Shown one piece after another: positions 1 through 8,501 of a DNA stretch of 64,000 nucleotides; position 1 is the first letter of the stretch; every line of letters starts with the position of its first letter. Source of the DNA: an uncultured Acetobacteraceae bacterium (GTDB lineage Bacteria > Pseudomonadota > Alphaproteobacteria > Acetobacterales > Acetobacteraceae); NCBI GenBank assembly GCA_903918195.1, contig CAIXDS010000189.1, forward strand, positions 1-64,000. Reading direction: 5' to 3'. The notes under the pieces are model-generated. The model searched no databases. It was given only the letters and a program-made list of their open reading frames with translations, and was not told the origin of the DNA. Position numbers and translations under genes: made by a program.

Positions 1-429
1 AAACATCCTCAAGCATCCAGATAAACATAGTTCCATGCAGAACCACATCCACCAAATGCCCACACCCTCACACTCTCGTGCTCAGGCTAAAGGACGCCGC
101 CAACGTATCCCTTCCAATCCAGATTTACTTGTCAATGAACATCCCGTCTCCGGGGCCGGCGCCAGTCGTCTCGGCGTCGGGAGGCGCTTTCTAGTCGGGG
201 GCGTTCGGCGTGTCAACGACATTACATCAGGATTTCGCCGCCCCGTCCGCCACCCCCAAAAACCGCGGAATTCTGCGGCTTCCAACAGCGCCAGAAAGCC
301 CACCTGGGGTGCCCGGCCGGCCGGAAGAAGCCCAACCGGGCAGCTATGCGGAACACGCATGACCAACCAGGGCCGCGCCCGCATCCCAGTGCCTTGTCCA
401 CCGGCCCGGCCTGCCGGCATGGTTCCGCC
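1..429. other. No gene recognised at window edge
   Basis: Both strands can be read as open for long stretches here, but only because of high GC. I see no family motif, no convincing ribosome binding site and no RNA fold. The first 170 bases are less GC-rich than the rest, which suits a non-coding spacer or the eroded end of a gene lying to the left. Confidence 0.4.
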
Positions 430-963
430 ATGCAGGCCCTCATCCGCGACAGCCGCGATGACGACATCCCCGCCATCGCCGCCATCTACGCCCACGCCGT
501 CCGCCACGGCAGCGCCAGCTTCGAGTTGGACCCGCCCGATGCCATAGAGATGAAGCAACGGCGCCAGGCCCTGCTGGACGCCGGCTATCCCTATGTCATC
601 GCCGAGTTGGGCGGTGCGGTCGCGGGCTATGCCTATGCCTCGGCCTACCGCCCGCGCCCGGCGTACCGCTTCGCGGTGGAGAGTTCGGTCTATGTCGCGC
701 CGAACCGCCTGCGGCAGCGCATCGGACACGCCCTGCTGGCAGCCCTGATCGCCCGCTGCGAGGCCGCCGGGTTCCGGCTGATGGTCGCGGTGATCGGGGA
801 TTCCGCCAACCACGCCAGCATCGGCCTGCACGCGGCACAGGGTTTTTCACCTGCCGGCCGGCTGCCCGCCATCGGCTGGAAGCACGGACGATGGCTCGAT
901 TCAGTACTGATGACCCGCGCCCTCGGCGAAGGTGCGCGGACACCGCCGCCACCCGGACGATAA
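430..963 (+). CDS. GNAT family N-acetyltransferase (phosphinothricin acetyltransferase-like)
   Basis: A 177-aa GNAT enzyme predicted to move an acetyl group from acetyl-CoA to the amino group of a small molecule. The start MQALIRDSRDDDIPAIAAIY is the typical first strand and helix of the Pat/Bar/YncA subgroup (often annotated phosphinothricin or methionine sulfoximine acetyltransferase). The acetyl-CoA pyrophosphate loop is RLRQRIGHALL (near residues 98-108), and the late segment VIGDSANHASIGLHAAQGF is the usual subgroup signature. I chose ATG 430 because the family homology begins there; the frame is open 84 bases further upstream but without family sequence. The real substrate cannot be told from sequence. 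It stands alone, followed by the PEP-CTERM promoter region. Confidence 0.85.
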   Translation: MQALIRDSRDDDIPAIAAIYAHAVRHGSASFELDPPDAIEMKQRRQALLDAGYPYVIAELGGAVAGYAYASAYRPRPAYRFAVESSVYVAPNRLRQRIGHALLAALIARCEAAGFRLMVAVIGDSANHASIGLHAAQGFSPAGRLPAIGWKHGRWLDSVLMTRALGEGARTPPPPGR

Positions 964-992
964 GGGGCGCGGCGCCGCGGCGGCCGGGTCCC

Positions 993-1251
993 TGTCGGAA
1001 AACTTTACACTCCCAGACCGCGCCGGCGGACCACCTTATCGCGGGTGCCGGCCTGGGCGCTTTGCTCCGGTTGGACGAGGACCCGGTCCTTGTCGGAAAA
1101 CTTTACAGTGCGTCATCCCCCGAGACGCCGCCGCCGCCGGCCCCACCGGAGCCGGCGGCAGCCGTTATAAACTGGCGCGATTGGCGAATTCAGATGGGTC
1201 GTCCATTTTTTGGGCCGGGTCAGCAACCCGGACCTGTCGGGAAATTTTACA
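993..1251 (+). promoter_or_regulatory. Three copies of a 17-bp motif upstream of PEP-CTERM gene
   Basis: TGTCGGAAAACTTTACA occurs at 993-1009 and again at 1091-1107, and TGTCGGGAAATTTTACA at 1235-1251. Each is preceded by a CCGG-rich stretch ending in CC or CCT. The motif is a loose inverted repeat (TGT..ACA with A/T-rich centre). Copies are spaced 98 and 144 bases apart and the last lies about 170 bases before the PEP-CTERM start codon. Repetition in a non-coding region directly ahead of one gene argues for regulator binding sites. I found no further copy in the window. The 450-base gap 964-1413 holds no gene. Confidence 0.6.
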
Positions 1252-1422
1252 CTGCACCTGGAGCCATAAGGGCCTCGTCATAAAATGAGCTTCCGAATCA
1301 ATTTGTTATGAATTTGGCGCCCTATTTGCATTAACGTGCGGAGGGATAAACTTCCGATCCGGCGGCGTCCCTGTATTTTTGATCCGAGCGTATGTGGCGA
1401 ACCTCAAGAGGGTATGGCTCTG

Positions 1423-2238
1423 ATGAATTTTTTCAAAGCTACCGGGTTCAAAGCTGCTGGCGCCGCCGCGGTCTGCTTCGCGTTGGGGGTTGCAGCCCCG
1501 GCCGGCGCCACGCCAATAACCCCCTCCCCCGCCGGCGGTGTCAGCGGCACCGTCACAGTATCCCCGGGAACAACCTATTCGACGTTAACATATACGTTCA
1601 TCCTTCCGACGGAGGCGCTTACGGGCACGTCGGGTTATGCCTACGCTCTTTCGCTTCCCTTGTTCGACACGGTCAACGGGAAATATACTCTGACCGGCGT
1701 CACGGAAGCGCTCGCCGCCACTGCGACTGGCAGCGTTACGATTACCAATACAGACACCACAGCGCAGAATTTCAGCAACGCGGGCGCACAGACCGGGGCC
1801 ACCTTCACAGGGCCAGACGGCACGAAACTCACGCTCTTCCCGATCGAGGCCACTCAGGCAAGCGGCGCTGTCGATGCTCCCAACTGCATTGTTTTTTCAG
1901 GTGCAACATATTGCCAAGTCGGCACTGGTATTGCAACCTACACCGGTTTAAAAGGTAATGCCTCAACTGGGCCGAAAAGCGTCACCAATCTTTCGCCCTG
2001 GCAAGGCAGCGGCAGCGCCTCGAAAAACGTTCAGGTTGTCCTTAGTCCAGCGTCGTCCATGGGAACTGCGTTACCTGGCGTGTTCTTCGGTGGCTCGATT
2101 TCGACGGGCGGTACTCTGACCATCGTCTATGATTATATCATTTCGCCAGTGCATATCCCTGTCCCGGGATTCATCGGCCTGTCCACGCTGGGCGTCGGAC
2201 TTGTTGGCCTGGGCCTGGTTCGCCGCCGCAAGGCCTGA
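1423..2238 (+). CDS. PEP-CTERM-type sorting domain surface protein
   Basis: About 271 aa. It has an N-terminal Sec signal peptide (MNFFKATGFKAAGAAAVCFALGVAAPAGA broken by an AGA cleavage site near residue 29), a Thr/Ser/Gly-rich beta-type body with few charges, and a C-terminal sorting signal: IPVPGFIGLST, a hydrophobic helix (GVGLVGLGLV) and RRRKA. That tripartite tail is the exosortase (EpsH-type) recognition signal, here in the VPxPG variant. The protein should cross the inner membrane by Sec, be cleaved by an exosortase encoded elsewhere and be released to the envelope or matrix. ATG 1423 is preferred over ATG 1414 because AGAGGG at 1407-1412 lies 10 bases before it, but only one base before the earlier ATG. 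Function of the body is unknown. Confidence 0.85.
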   Translation: MNFFKATGFKAAGAAAVCFALGVAAPAGATPITPSPAGGVSGTVTVSPGTTYSTLTYTFILPTEALTGTSGYAYALSLPLFDTVNGKYTLTGVTEALAATATGSVTITNTDTTAQNFSNAGAQTGATFTGPDGTKLTLFPIEATQASGAVDAPNCIVFSGATYCQVGTGIATYTGLKGNASTGPKSVTNLSPWQGSGSASKNVQVVLSPASSMGTALPGVFFGGSISTGGTLTIVYDYIISPVHIPVPGFIGLSTLGVGLVGLGLVRRRKA

Positions 2239-2262
2239 ACGTCCCCCTCCCCGGCATCAGCG

Positions 2263-2297
2263 AACGCCCGGCGCTTGCGCCGGGCGTTGCCGTTTTG
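2263..2297 (+). terminator. Rho-independent terminator after PEP-CTERM gene
   Basis: AACGCCCGGCG (2263-2273), loop CTTG, then CGCCGGGCGTT (2278-2288) give a perfect 11-bp stem, followed closely by GCCGTTTT. It lies between the convergent PEP-CTERM and ABC exporter genes and may serve both. Confidence 0.75.
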
Positions 2298-2315
2298 AGT
2301 GAACCGGCTGCCTGA

Positions 2316-4118
2316 CTAGGCCACCGCCTCCTGCGGCTCGACGATCCGCCCAGGACCCTGCGGGCCGCGCTGGAACACCAGGTGGCGATCATGGAACGCG
2401 CCCACCGCCGGGCGGTGGGCGATGGAGATGATGGTCGTGTCGGGCAGGCGTTCCCGCAGCAGGCCGTACAGCGACTGCTCCGCCTCGGGGTCGAGGCTGG
2501 CGGTGGCCTCGTCGAGGAACAGCCAGTCCGGCCGGGTCAGCAGCGCCCGCCCCAGCGCCAGCCGTTGCTGCTCGCCGCCCGAAAGCCGCTGGCTCCAGTT
2601 CTCCTCCTCATCGAGGCGGCCGGCCAGGGCGTCCAGCCCCACCGCCGCCAGCACGTCGCGCACCTCGGCATCGGCATAGGCGTCGGGCGCGGCGGGGTAG
2701 CTCATGGCGTGGCGCAGCGTGCCGAGCGGGATGTAGGGACGCTGCGGCAGGAACAGGGTGCGCCCGGGGGGACGGCGCACCTCGCCGCGTCCGAACGGCC
2801 AGATGCCGGCAAGCGCGCGGAACAGGGTCGATTTCCCCGAGCCGGACCGGCCGCTGATGACCACGGATTGGCCGGGCCGCAGGGTCAGGTCGGCATCCGT
2901 CAGCAGCGCCTCGCCGCCCGGCAGGGCCAGCGTCGCCTGCTGCAGCGAATAGCCGGACTCCGTCCCGGAGGTAAGATGCACCCCCTCCCCCGCCGCCCCG
3001 CGCGCCGCCACGATGGCGCGGTGGAAGGTGGCGAGACGCTCGACAGTAGCGCGCCAGGAGGCGATGTCGGCGTAACTGTCGACGAACCACGACATCGCGC
3101 CCTGCACCTGGCCGAACGCACCGGCCGTCTGGGTTAGCGCGCCGAGCGGCACCAGACCGGCAAAATAGCGCGGGGCCGCGACCACGATGGGGAACACCGA
3201 GGCGATCTGGCCGTAGCCGGCGGTCAGCGCCGTCAGCAACTTGTAGCGCTGCATCAACAGCCACCAGTTCGCCGCCAGCGCCTCGAAGCGGACCAGCAGG
3301 CCGCGTTTTTCTTCCTCTTCGCCGCGGTACAGGGCCACGCCTTCGGTATTCTCGCGCAGGCGAACCAGGGAAAAGCGGAAATCCGCCTCCACCCGCTGCT
3401 TGCGGAAGTTCAGCAGCACCAGCGGCCGTCCGACGAAATGCGTCGCCACCGTGCCGGCGACGGCATAGATCAGCGCCACCCACACCATGTAACCCGGAAT
3501 GGTGAGCCCCAGCACGGTCAGCGGGCCGGACAGCGACCACAGGATGGTGATGAAGCTGAACAACGACACGACGTTGGACAGCAGGTCGATGCCGAGGAAC
3601 AGGATGCCGCGCTCGCCGGCCACGCTGTCGCCGATGAAGGCGCGCAGATCCTCGGCGATGCGCTGGTCCGGGTTCTCGATGCCGATGCCGCTGCGCTCGT
3701 CGGTCGGCGGGATCAGGCTGATGCGGTAATAGGCGCGGTCGGCCAGCCATTCGTCGAGGAAGTGCTTCGTCATCCAGCGCCGCCAGCGGATTTGCAGCCA
3801 CTGGGTCAGGTAGATGCGATAGACCGCGATGACAATGTAGAAGGCGGCGACGCCGCAGAAGCCGGGCAGCAGCCAGCCGCCATCGGTGAACTTCCAGAAC
3901 AGCAGCAGGTTGATGAAGCTGTCCCAGTCCTTCTCCTGCAGGCTGGTGAAGAAGGCGTTGTTCCAGAAGCTGAGCACCACCTCCATGCCGACCAGCACCA
4001 GGCGCATGGCGATCACCGCCGCCAGCAGCAGCCAGGCGATGCGGCGTTCCTCGGAGCGGGTGAAGTAGGGCCTCGCCAGGTGCCAGGCGTCGCGGAGGAA
4101 CTCGGCAATGTTGCGCAT
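2316..4118 (-). CDS. SbmA/BacA-like ABC transporter, fused permease and ATPase
   Basis: A 600-aa inner-membrane protein. Residues about 1-340 are a BacA/SbmA-type transmembrane domain with several hydrophobic helices and the SFWNNAFF region typical of this family. Residues about 390-595 are an ABC ATPase: Walker A GRSGSGKST near 421, signature LSGGEQQRLALGRALL near 509, Walker B FLDEATASLD near 533 and the switch His in IAHR near 564. It matches the group annotated as vitamin B12/bleomycin/antimicrobial peptide transporter (YddA, Rv1819c), which work as homodimers. The true substrate cannot be read. ATG 4118 is chosen because MRNIAEFLRDAWHLARPYF begins the family homology. It is the last gene of a leftward operon, 11 bases after the DUF1499 gene. 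Confidence 0.88.
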   Translation of the reverse strand: MRNIAEFLRDAWHLARPYFTRSEERRIAWLLLAAVIAMRLVLVGMEVVLSFWNNAFFTSLQEKDWDSFINLLLFWKFTDGGWLLPGFCGVAAFYIVIAVYRIYLTQWLQIRWRRWMTKHFLDEWLADRAYYRISLIPPTDERSGIGIENPDQRIAEDLRAFIGDSVAGERGILFLGIDLLSNVVSLFSFITILWSLSGPLTVLGLTIPGYMVWVALIYAVAGTVATHFVGRPLVLLNFRKQRVEADFRFSLVRLRENTEGVALYRGEEEEKRGLLVRFEALAANWWLLMQRYKLLTALTAGYGQIASVFPIVVAAPRYFAGLVPLGALTQTAGAFGQVQGAMSWFVDSYADIASWRATVERLATFHRAIVAARGAAGEGVHLTSGTESGYSLQQATLALPGGEALLTDADLTLRPGQSVVISGRSGSGKSTLFRALAGIWPFGRGEVRRPPGRTLFLPQRPYIPLGTLRHAMSYPAAPDAYADAEVRDVLAAVGLDALAGRLDEEENWSQRLSGGEQQRLALGRALLTRPDWLFLDEATASLDPEAEQSLYGLLRERLPDTTIISIAHRPAVGAFHDRHLVFQRGPQGPGRIVEPQEAVA

Positions 4119-4129
4119 ACTGGGTTTCC

Positions 4130-4591
4130 TCAGCCGGGCGGCAGGGTGGCGTCGAGGGCGGCCAGCCAGGCCTGCAGGCGCTTGCGGTTCACGCCGAGAT
4201 CGGACTCGCCGTAAACGCTGCGCGACCACAAAATCAGGCCGGAGTCCGGGGTGACCTGCACGGCGATCAGGTCGGGGAAGTTGAACACCGCGCTGCGGGC
4301 GACGAAATGCGCCTGCAGCCGGTCGTCATAGGCAACGTGGGGGTAGGTGCGGGGTTGCGCCAGCGCCACCTGGCGCACCGCGTCATACAGTTGCTGCGGC
4401 GGCACCGCGTAGTGCCGGGTGACGATGTCCGGCTGCGGGCGGAACCCGGCCGGGGCGGCGAGCGCGGTGTTGGATGTGCCCGGCCGGACCAGCGCCGACA
4501 TGTCCATGGGGGGCGGGATGGGCACGCCGTCGGCACCGGAGCCGGAGCAGGCCGGCAGGACAAGGCCGAGCAGCAGGGCGAGCAGGCGCAT
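4130..4591 (-). CDS. DUF1499 family lipoprotein
   Basis: A 153-aa protein. A short signal with lipobox LPAC (Cys near residue 15) predicts a lipoprotein held in the membrane. The rest carries the DUF1499 pattern: AYDDRLQAHFVARSAVFNF, DLIAVQV, then LILWSRSVYGESDLGVNRKR. No enzymatic role is known for the family. Its start codon overlaps the stop of the upstream DUF3253 gene (ATGA at 4588-4591), so the two are probably translationally coupled. It precedes the ABC exporter, so a role with envelope transport is possible but is inference. Confidence 0.85.
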   Translation of the reverse strand: MRLLALLLGLVLPACSGSGADGVPIPPPMDMSALVRPGTSNTALAAPAGFRPQPDIVTRHYAVPPQQLYDAVRQVALAQPRTYPHVAYDDRLQAHFVARSAVFNFPDLIAVQVTPDSGLILWSRSVYGESDLGVNRKRLQAWLAALDATLPPG

Positions 4592-4869
4592 CAGGGCGGG
4601 CTCCCCGGATCGGTGGTGAGGCGGATGCGCAGGCGGATGACGCCGCGGATGTCCTGCGCGGGGTCCACCGCCCGGCCCTTGCGCAGGATGTCGATACGGC
4701 CGGCCTGGGCCAGCCGGATGGCGGCGCGGCGCACCGAGCTTAGCTTGGTGCGCCAGTGCTCGCCGGGACCGGGTGCGACCTCGCGCGCCACCTCGGTCGG
4801 ATCGATCGACCCGGCAGGCCCGCGCGCCTCAACAAGGCGAAGCAGTGCAGCTTCAACGGTGGTTGTCAT
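4591..4869 (-). CDS. DUF3253 family protein
   Basis: A 92-aa soluble protein with a winged-helix-like fold pattern: LLRLVEARGP, DPTEVAREV, W-RTKLSSVRRAAIRLAQAG, then RIDILRKGRAVDP and IRGVIRLRI. This is the DUF3253 signature; members are small and uncharacterised. The start ATG 4869 follows a palindromic intergenic repeat and is where homology begins; the frame continues open through the repeat only by chance. First gene of the three-gene operon with DUF1499 lipoprotein and ABC exporter. Confidence 0.8.
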   Translation of the reverse strand: MTTTVEAALLRLVEARGPAGSIDPTEVAREVAPGPGEHWRTKLSSVRRAAIRLAQAGRIDILRKGRAVDPAQDIRGVIRLRIRLTTDPGSPP

Positions 4870-4873
4870 AAGG

Positions 4874-4950
4874 CGGCCCGGACCCCTTCGGAATGGGGTC
4901 CAGGGGCCTCCCGGCCCTTGGCGGGTCCAGGGCAGAGCCCTGGCCTTCCT
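4874..4950. repeat. Family A intergenic palindrome
   Basis: GC-rich palindromic block made of GGGGTCCAGGGGCCT, CCCTTGGCGGGTCC and AGGGCAGAGCCCTGGCCTT. The same modules recur at 8889, 11325, 15882, 37732, 45090, 55040, 55184 and 58361. Here it separates the DUF3253 gene from the EAL gene; both are read leftwards. Confidence 0.75.
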
Positions 4951-5015
4951 GCTAACGTGCGCATCATGCCAGCCGACATGGCGGCATTTCGCCAAAGGCG
5001 CAAGTTGCAAGCCCG

Positions 5016-5861
5016 TCAGGCGACCCGGAGCACCTCCGACGTCACCGGCCGGCCGAACAGGCAGCCCTGCCCCTCATCGCAGCCGCAGCCGGAGAGGAAG
5101 GCGCGCTGCGGCTCGGTCTCGATCCCCTCGGCGATCACCGTCAGGTCGAGGGCGTGCGCGGTGTCGATGGCCGCACGCACGATCGCCACGTCGTCGCGGT
5201 CGAACGGCAGGTCGCGCACCAGGGAGCGGTCAAGCTTGATCTTAGTCAGCGGCAGCCGCTTCAGCATGGACAGGCTGGCAATGCTGGCGCCGAAATCGCC
5301 GAGCCCGATGCCGGCGCCAAGGTCGCGGATGGCCGACAGGCTCAGCAGCGTGTCCACGTCGATGCCGAGCAGCGTCGTTTCGGCGAGTTCCAGCTCGAGT
5401 CGTTCCGGGTTCAGGCCGGAAGCGTCGAGTGCCGCCGCCACCTGGCCGAGCAGCGCCCGGTCGGCAATCTGGCGCGCCGAGACATTGACCGACACCACCC
5501 ATGGCTCCGGCCATTGCACCGCCTCCTGGCACGCCGCCAGCAGCACCCAGCCGCCGACGGCGTTGATCTGGCCACTTTCCTCGGCCAATGGCATGAAGGC
5601 GGCAGCCGGCAGCATGCCGCGGCGCGGATGCGGCCAGCGCAGCAGCGCTTCCAGGTCGGTGCGCGCGCCGGTCGCGAGCGACAGCCGTGCCTGGAAATGC
5701 AGAACGAGTTCCTGCTGCTCGACGGCGGTGGCCAGGTCGCGGCGCAGGCGGCGCAGGCGCGCTGCCTCGGCCCGCGGCTGGATGGGTGCACGGAAACGTG
5801 CCGGGACCAGTTCTTCGTTCGGAAGATTCGGTGTCAACAGCATTGCCGTGTCTCGCGTCAT
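5016..5861 (-). CDS. EAL domain protein with altered DDFG motif
   Basis: About 281 aa, almost entirely an EAL domain, the cyclic-di-GMP phosphodiesterase fold. It keeps the EAL-loop DLEALLRW (near residue 70), VSVNVSARQ, the ELELAETTL glutamate, KIKLDRSLV and AEGIET. The usual DDFGTG metal loop reads LGDFGAS (near residue 187): the first metal-binding Asp is Gly. Catalysis may therefore be weak or absent, so it could act as a c-di-GMP sensor. There is no obvious sensor domain, only a charged N-terminal helix. ATG 5861 is chosen (GGAG just upstream); ATG 5843 is also possible. It diverges from the gene at 6024. Confidence 0.85.
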   Translation of the reverse strand: MTRDTAMLLTPNLPNEELVPARFRAPIQPRAEAARLRRLRRDLATAVEQQELVLHFQARLSLATGARTDLEALLRWPHPRRGMLPAAAFMPLAEESGQINAVGGWVLLAACQEAVQWPEPWVVSVNVSARQIADRALLGQVAAALDASGLNPERLELELAETTLLGIDVDTLLSLSAIRDLGAGIGLGDFGASIASLSMLKRLPLTKIKLDRSLVRDLPFDRDDVAIVRAAIDTAHALDLTVIAEGIETEPQRAFLSGCGCDEGQGCLFGRPVTSEVLRVA

Positions 5862-6023
5862 TGCTCCGACAACCGATAATGCGACGGACCTTGCGATTCG
5901 GTTAATCGGTGGTCGGCAACACCCCTGTACCGCGCCAGGCACATTATCCGAAACTTCATCCCGGCGCCGGACTCTGTCGCGACCCATGATCCACAGGAGG
6001 CACATGGGTCACAGGACGGTGCC

Positions 6024-7079
6024 ATGCTGCCGGATACCGACGCGACGTACACGCAAGCGACGTACAGCGAAGCGACGGATACTGAAACGACGGACGCTCC
6101 GGACACCTGTACGCTCGAGCATCGCATCTTCCACAGCCTCACCGACGTGCTGTTCCGGCGCGCCCAGACCGACGATACGCCGGTGATGGTGATGTCACTG
6201 GGCGAACGCACCGCGGTGGTGCCGCTGCGCGCGCTGCAGCGCGAGCTGGGCGTCGCCGACGACAGTCCCGATGGCCGCATGTTCGGCCTGATCGCGCAAT
6301 CCCTCGACTTCGTGAACGGCCTGCAGATCGGCGACAAGCTGCCGGCCGAGGTGCTGGACGGGCGGGCAAGCTGGACGCCGGGTGGCACCCATCGCGCCCT
6401 GGCGGCGGCCCGGCTGCGCCTGCAGCTCGCCGCCTGGCTGCGGCCGGAAGCGGCCGGCGTGCTGATGCCGGACGCCGGCAGCGTGCGCCGGCTGGACGAC
6501 GACCCGGCGATGCGCCAGTACGTCAACGCCGCCATGGAGCAGGTCGCCCGCGACCTCGGCCTGCCCGGCCGCACGGCGGTGGTGGACCTGCTGGAGAGGC
6601 TGGCCGAGGAACTCTCCTTTATCGAGGCGCTGCGCGAGGGGCTGCTCAACCGCGTGCTCGATCTGGTGGCGCGGATCGAAAGCATCGGCCGCACCGGCCG
6701 GGTCAACCAGAAGCGGGCGGAAATGCTCACCCAGGTCCGCCGTCTCGGCAACACCGCCCTGAAACAGATCACCGAGCGCTTCGCCGCGGTCGATTCCCAA
6801 AGCCAGGACGTGGTGACCGCGCTGGGCAACCTCGACAGTCAGTGCAGTCTGATCCGCTCCAGCCGCGACTGGCTTTACCGCCTCAGCCGGGCCTGGGAGG
6901 CGATCCTGCAGGACTGGGAGCAGGCCGCCGGGCTGCCTGACGTCGAGCTGTGGCAATTGATCGAACGCACCTACCGCTTTCTCGCGCCCCGCTACATGGC
7001 GGTGCAGGAATGGCAGGCCAGCGTCACCGGCCGGCGGCGCGGCCGACCGAAGGCGATCGGAACCGTGATGGCATGGTGA
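6024..7079 (+). CDS. Conserved hypothetical protein
   Basis: A 351-aa soluble protein that I cannot place in a named family. The N-terminus is a low-complexity Thr/Asp/Glu stretch (about 25 residues) built from short tandem DNA repeats. Residues about 30-130 are mixed alpha/beta, and from about 165 on it looks helical, with LLERLAEELSFIEALREG and RIESIGRTGRVNQKRAEML possibly forming coiled coil. The C-terminus is basic (RRRGRPKAIG). AGGA at 6013-6016 serves ATG 6024. A stronger AGGAGG at 5995-6000 precedes ATG 6004 in another frame. Its divergent arrangement with an EAL gene may hint at a shared regulatory region, but no function is inferred. Confidence 0.7.
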   Translation: MLPDTDATYTQATYSEATDTETTDAPDTCTLEHRIFHSLTDVLFRRAQTDDTPVMVMSLGERTAVVPLRALQRELGVADDSPDGRMFGLIAQSLDFVNGLQIGDKLPAEVLDGRASWTPGGTHRALAAARLRLQLAAWLRPEAAGVLMPDAGSVRRLDDDPAMRQYVNAAMEQVARDLGLPGRTAVVDLLERLAEELSFIEALREGLLNRVLDLVARIESIGRTGRVNQKRAEMLTQVRRLGNTALKQITERFAAVDSQSQDVVTALGNLDSQCSLIRSSRDWLYRLSRAWEAILQDWEQAAGLPDVELWQLIERTYRFLAPRYMAVQEWQASVTGRRRGRPKAIGTVMAW

Positions 7080-7154
7080 AGCGACCCACCCCCTCGCCAG
7101 CCGCCCGCCGGTCGCGCATGATCGTCGACCCTAACGAGGGAGGAACAATCACCT

Positions 7155-8093
7155 ATGGCCGCGAACTCCACCCCCATCCATCGCGTCGCCTGTATCGGCG
7201 CCGGCACCATCGGCGCCAGCTGGGCCGCCTACTTCCTCAGCCGCGGTCTGCAGGTGGTGGTCAGCGACCCCGCCCCCGGCGCGCCCGACAAGCTGCGCGG
7301 CATGATCGAACGGGCCTGGCCGGCGCTGCAGCACCTGGGCGCGGTGCCCGGCGCGGACCCGACGGCCTGGCGGTTCGAGGCGAACCCGGTGCTGGCGGTC
7401 GAAGGCGTCGAATTCGTGCAGGAAAGCGCGCCCGAACGCTACGATGTGAAAAAGGCTTTGCTGTCCAGGCTGGACGCGGTGCTGCCGCCCGAGGTGGTGA
7501 TCGCCTCCTCGTCCTCCGGCATGCTGATCAGCCGGCTGGCGCAGGGCTGCCGGCATCCTGAACGCTGCGTTATCGGCCATCCGTTCAACCCGCCGCATCT
7601 GGTGCCGCTGGTCGAGGTGGTGGGCGGCACCACCGCGTCACGCGCCAGCGTGGATACGGCGCTGGCCTTCTATCGCGCCATCGGCAAGCACCCGATCGAA
7701 ATCCGCAAAGAAGTGCCGGGACACCTGGCGAACCGGCTGCAGGCGGCGCTGTGGCGCGAGGCGGTGTACATGGTGGCCGAAGGGGTCGCTAGTGTCGCCG
7801 ACGTGGATGCCGCCATCAGCGAGGGGCCCGGGCTGCGCTGGGCGCTGATGGGGCCGCACGCCACCTTCCACCTCGCCGGCGGCGAGGGCGGCATGGCGCA
7901 TTTCCTGCATCACTTCCTGCCCGCCATGCAGTCGTGGTGGACCGAGCTGGGCACCCCCACGATGACGCCGTCACTGCAGACCGCGCTGGTCGAGGGTGTG
8001 CGCGAGGAAGTGGGCGGGTGCAGCGTGGCGGAACTTGCGGCGCGGCGCGACGCGTTCCTGCTCGAGCTGCTGGAGCTGCGCCGCCGCTCGTAA
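7155..8093 (+). CDS. 3-hydroxyacyl-CoA / L-carnitine dehydrogenase family protein
   Basis: A 312-aa NAD-dependent dehydrogenase. The Rossmann fingerprint GAGTIGASW lies near residues 15-23, the 3-hydroxyacyl-CoA dehydrogenase catalytic His in GHPFNPPHLVPLVEV near residue 140, and the substrate-binding NRLQAALWRE near 190. Length and absence of a fused hydratase fit the single-domain group that includes L-carnitine dehydrogenase, L-gulonate 3-dehydrogenase and 3-hydroxybutyryl-CoA dehydrogenase. The motif set, with GPGLRWA after the linker, favours carnitine dehydrogenase-like enzymes. The ribosome site GAGGGAGG lies just upstream. A thioesterase of the carnitine pathway type sits 17 kb away (24084). 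Confidence 0.82.
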   Translation: MAANSTPIHRVACIGAGTIGASWAAYFLSRGLQVVVSDPAPGAPDKLRGMIERAWPALQHLGAVPGADPTAWRFEANPVLAVEGVEFVQESAPERYDVKKALLSRLDAVLPPEVVIASSSSGMLISRLAQGCRHPERCVIGHPFNPPHLVPLVEVVGGTTASRASVDTALAFYRAIGKHPIEIRKEVPGHLANRLQAALWREAVYMVAEGVASVADVDAAISEGPGLRWALMGPHATFHLAGGEGGMAHFLHHFLPAMQSWWTELGTPTMTPSLQTALVEGVREEVGGCSVAELAARRDAFLLELLELRRRS

Positions 8094-8501
8094 GCCAGGC
8101 GGCTGCGGGCCACATCCGGTCACGTTTGATACGGCCCACCGCCTTCCGCATGGGAGGCGGCAGGAATGTGCAATGGTGCGCTGCAACATTCCGGTTACAC
8201 ATATTTGTGAGCAACGGCGGCGTCCTGCCTGCTCACCCGCACCCTTCCTGCCCGCGGCGAATGGCAGGAAAGCTGGTGGCAGGCGCCGGTCATAGCGTTC
8301 TCCCGGTCCTTTGGGGCCGGGCCAGAATTGGTCCCGCGACGGAAACCGTCACGGGGCGCTCGAGGAGCGATCAGGAATTCGTGTCGTTTTTTTCGGACCG
8401 CAACGCGCCCGAGGCGCGTGCGGCCGATCGGTTCCTTGCACGCGCCGGCACATCGCCGGTCCGCCGGTACGGGGCCGATAGACAGGTATGGAGAGAGTCA
8501 G
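8094..8501. other. Non-coding gap of 408 bases
   Basis: No gene is supported. It contains short GC hairpins (for example CCCGCGACGG..CCGTCACGGGG around 8335-8358) and a T7 run near 8385 that may belong to the promoter or leader of the 87-aa gene downstream. Confidence 0.4.

Noticed and set aside
1-547. Frames overlapping the GNAT gene start
   Set aside because: Out of frame with the recognisable acetyltransferase and without motifs.
993-1251. Sigma-54 promoter for the PEP-CTERM gene
   Set aside because: The repeated motif lacks the GG..GC spacing of a -24/-12 element.
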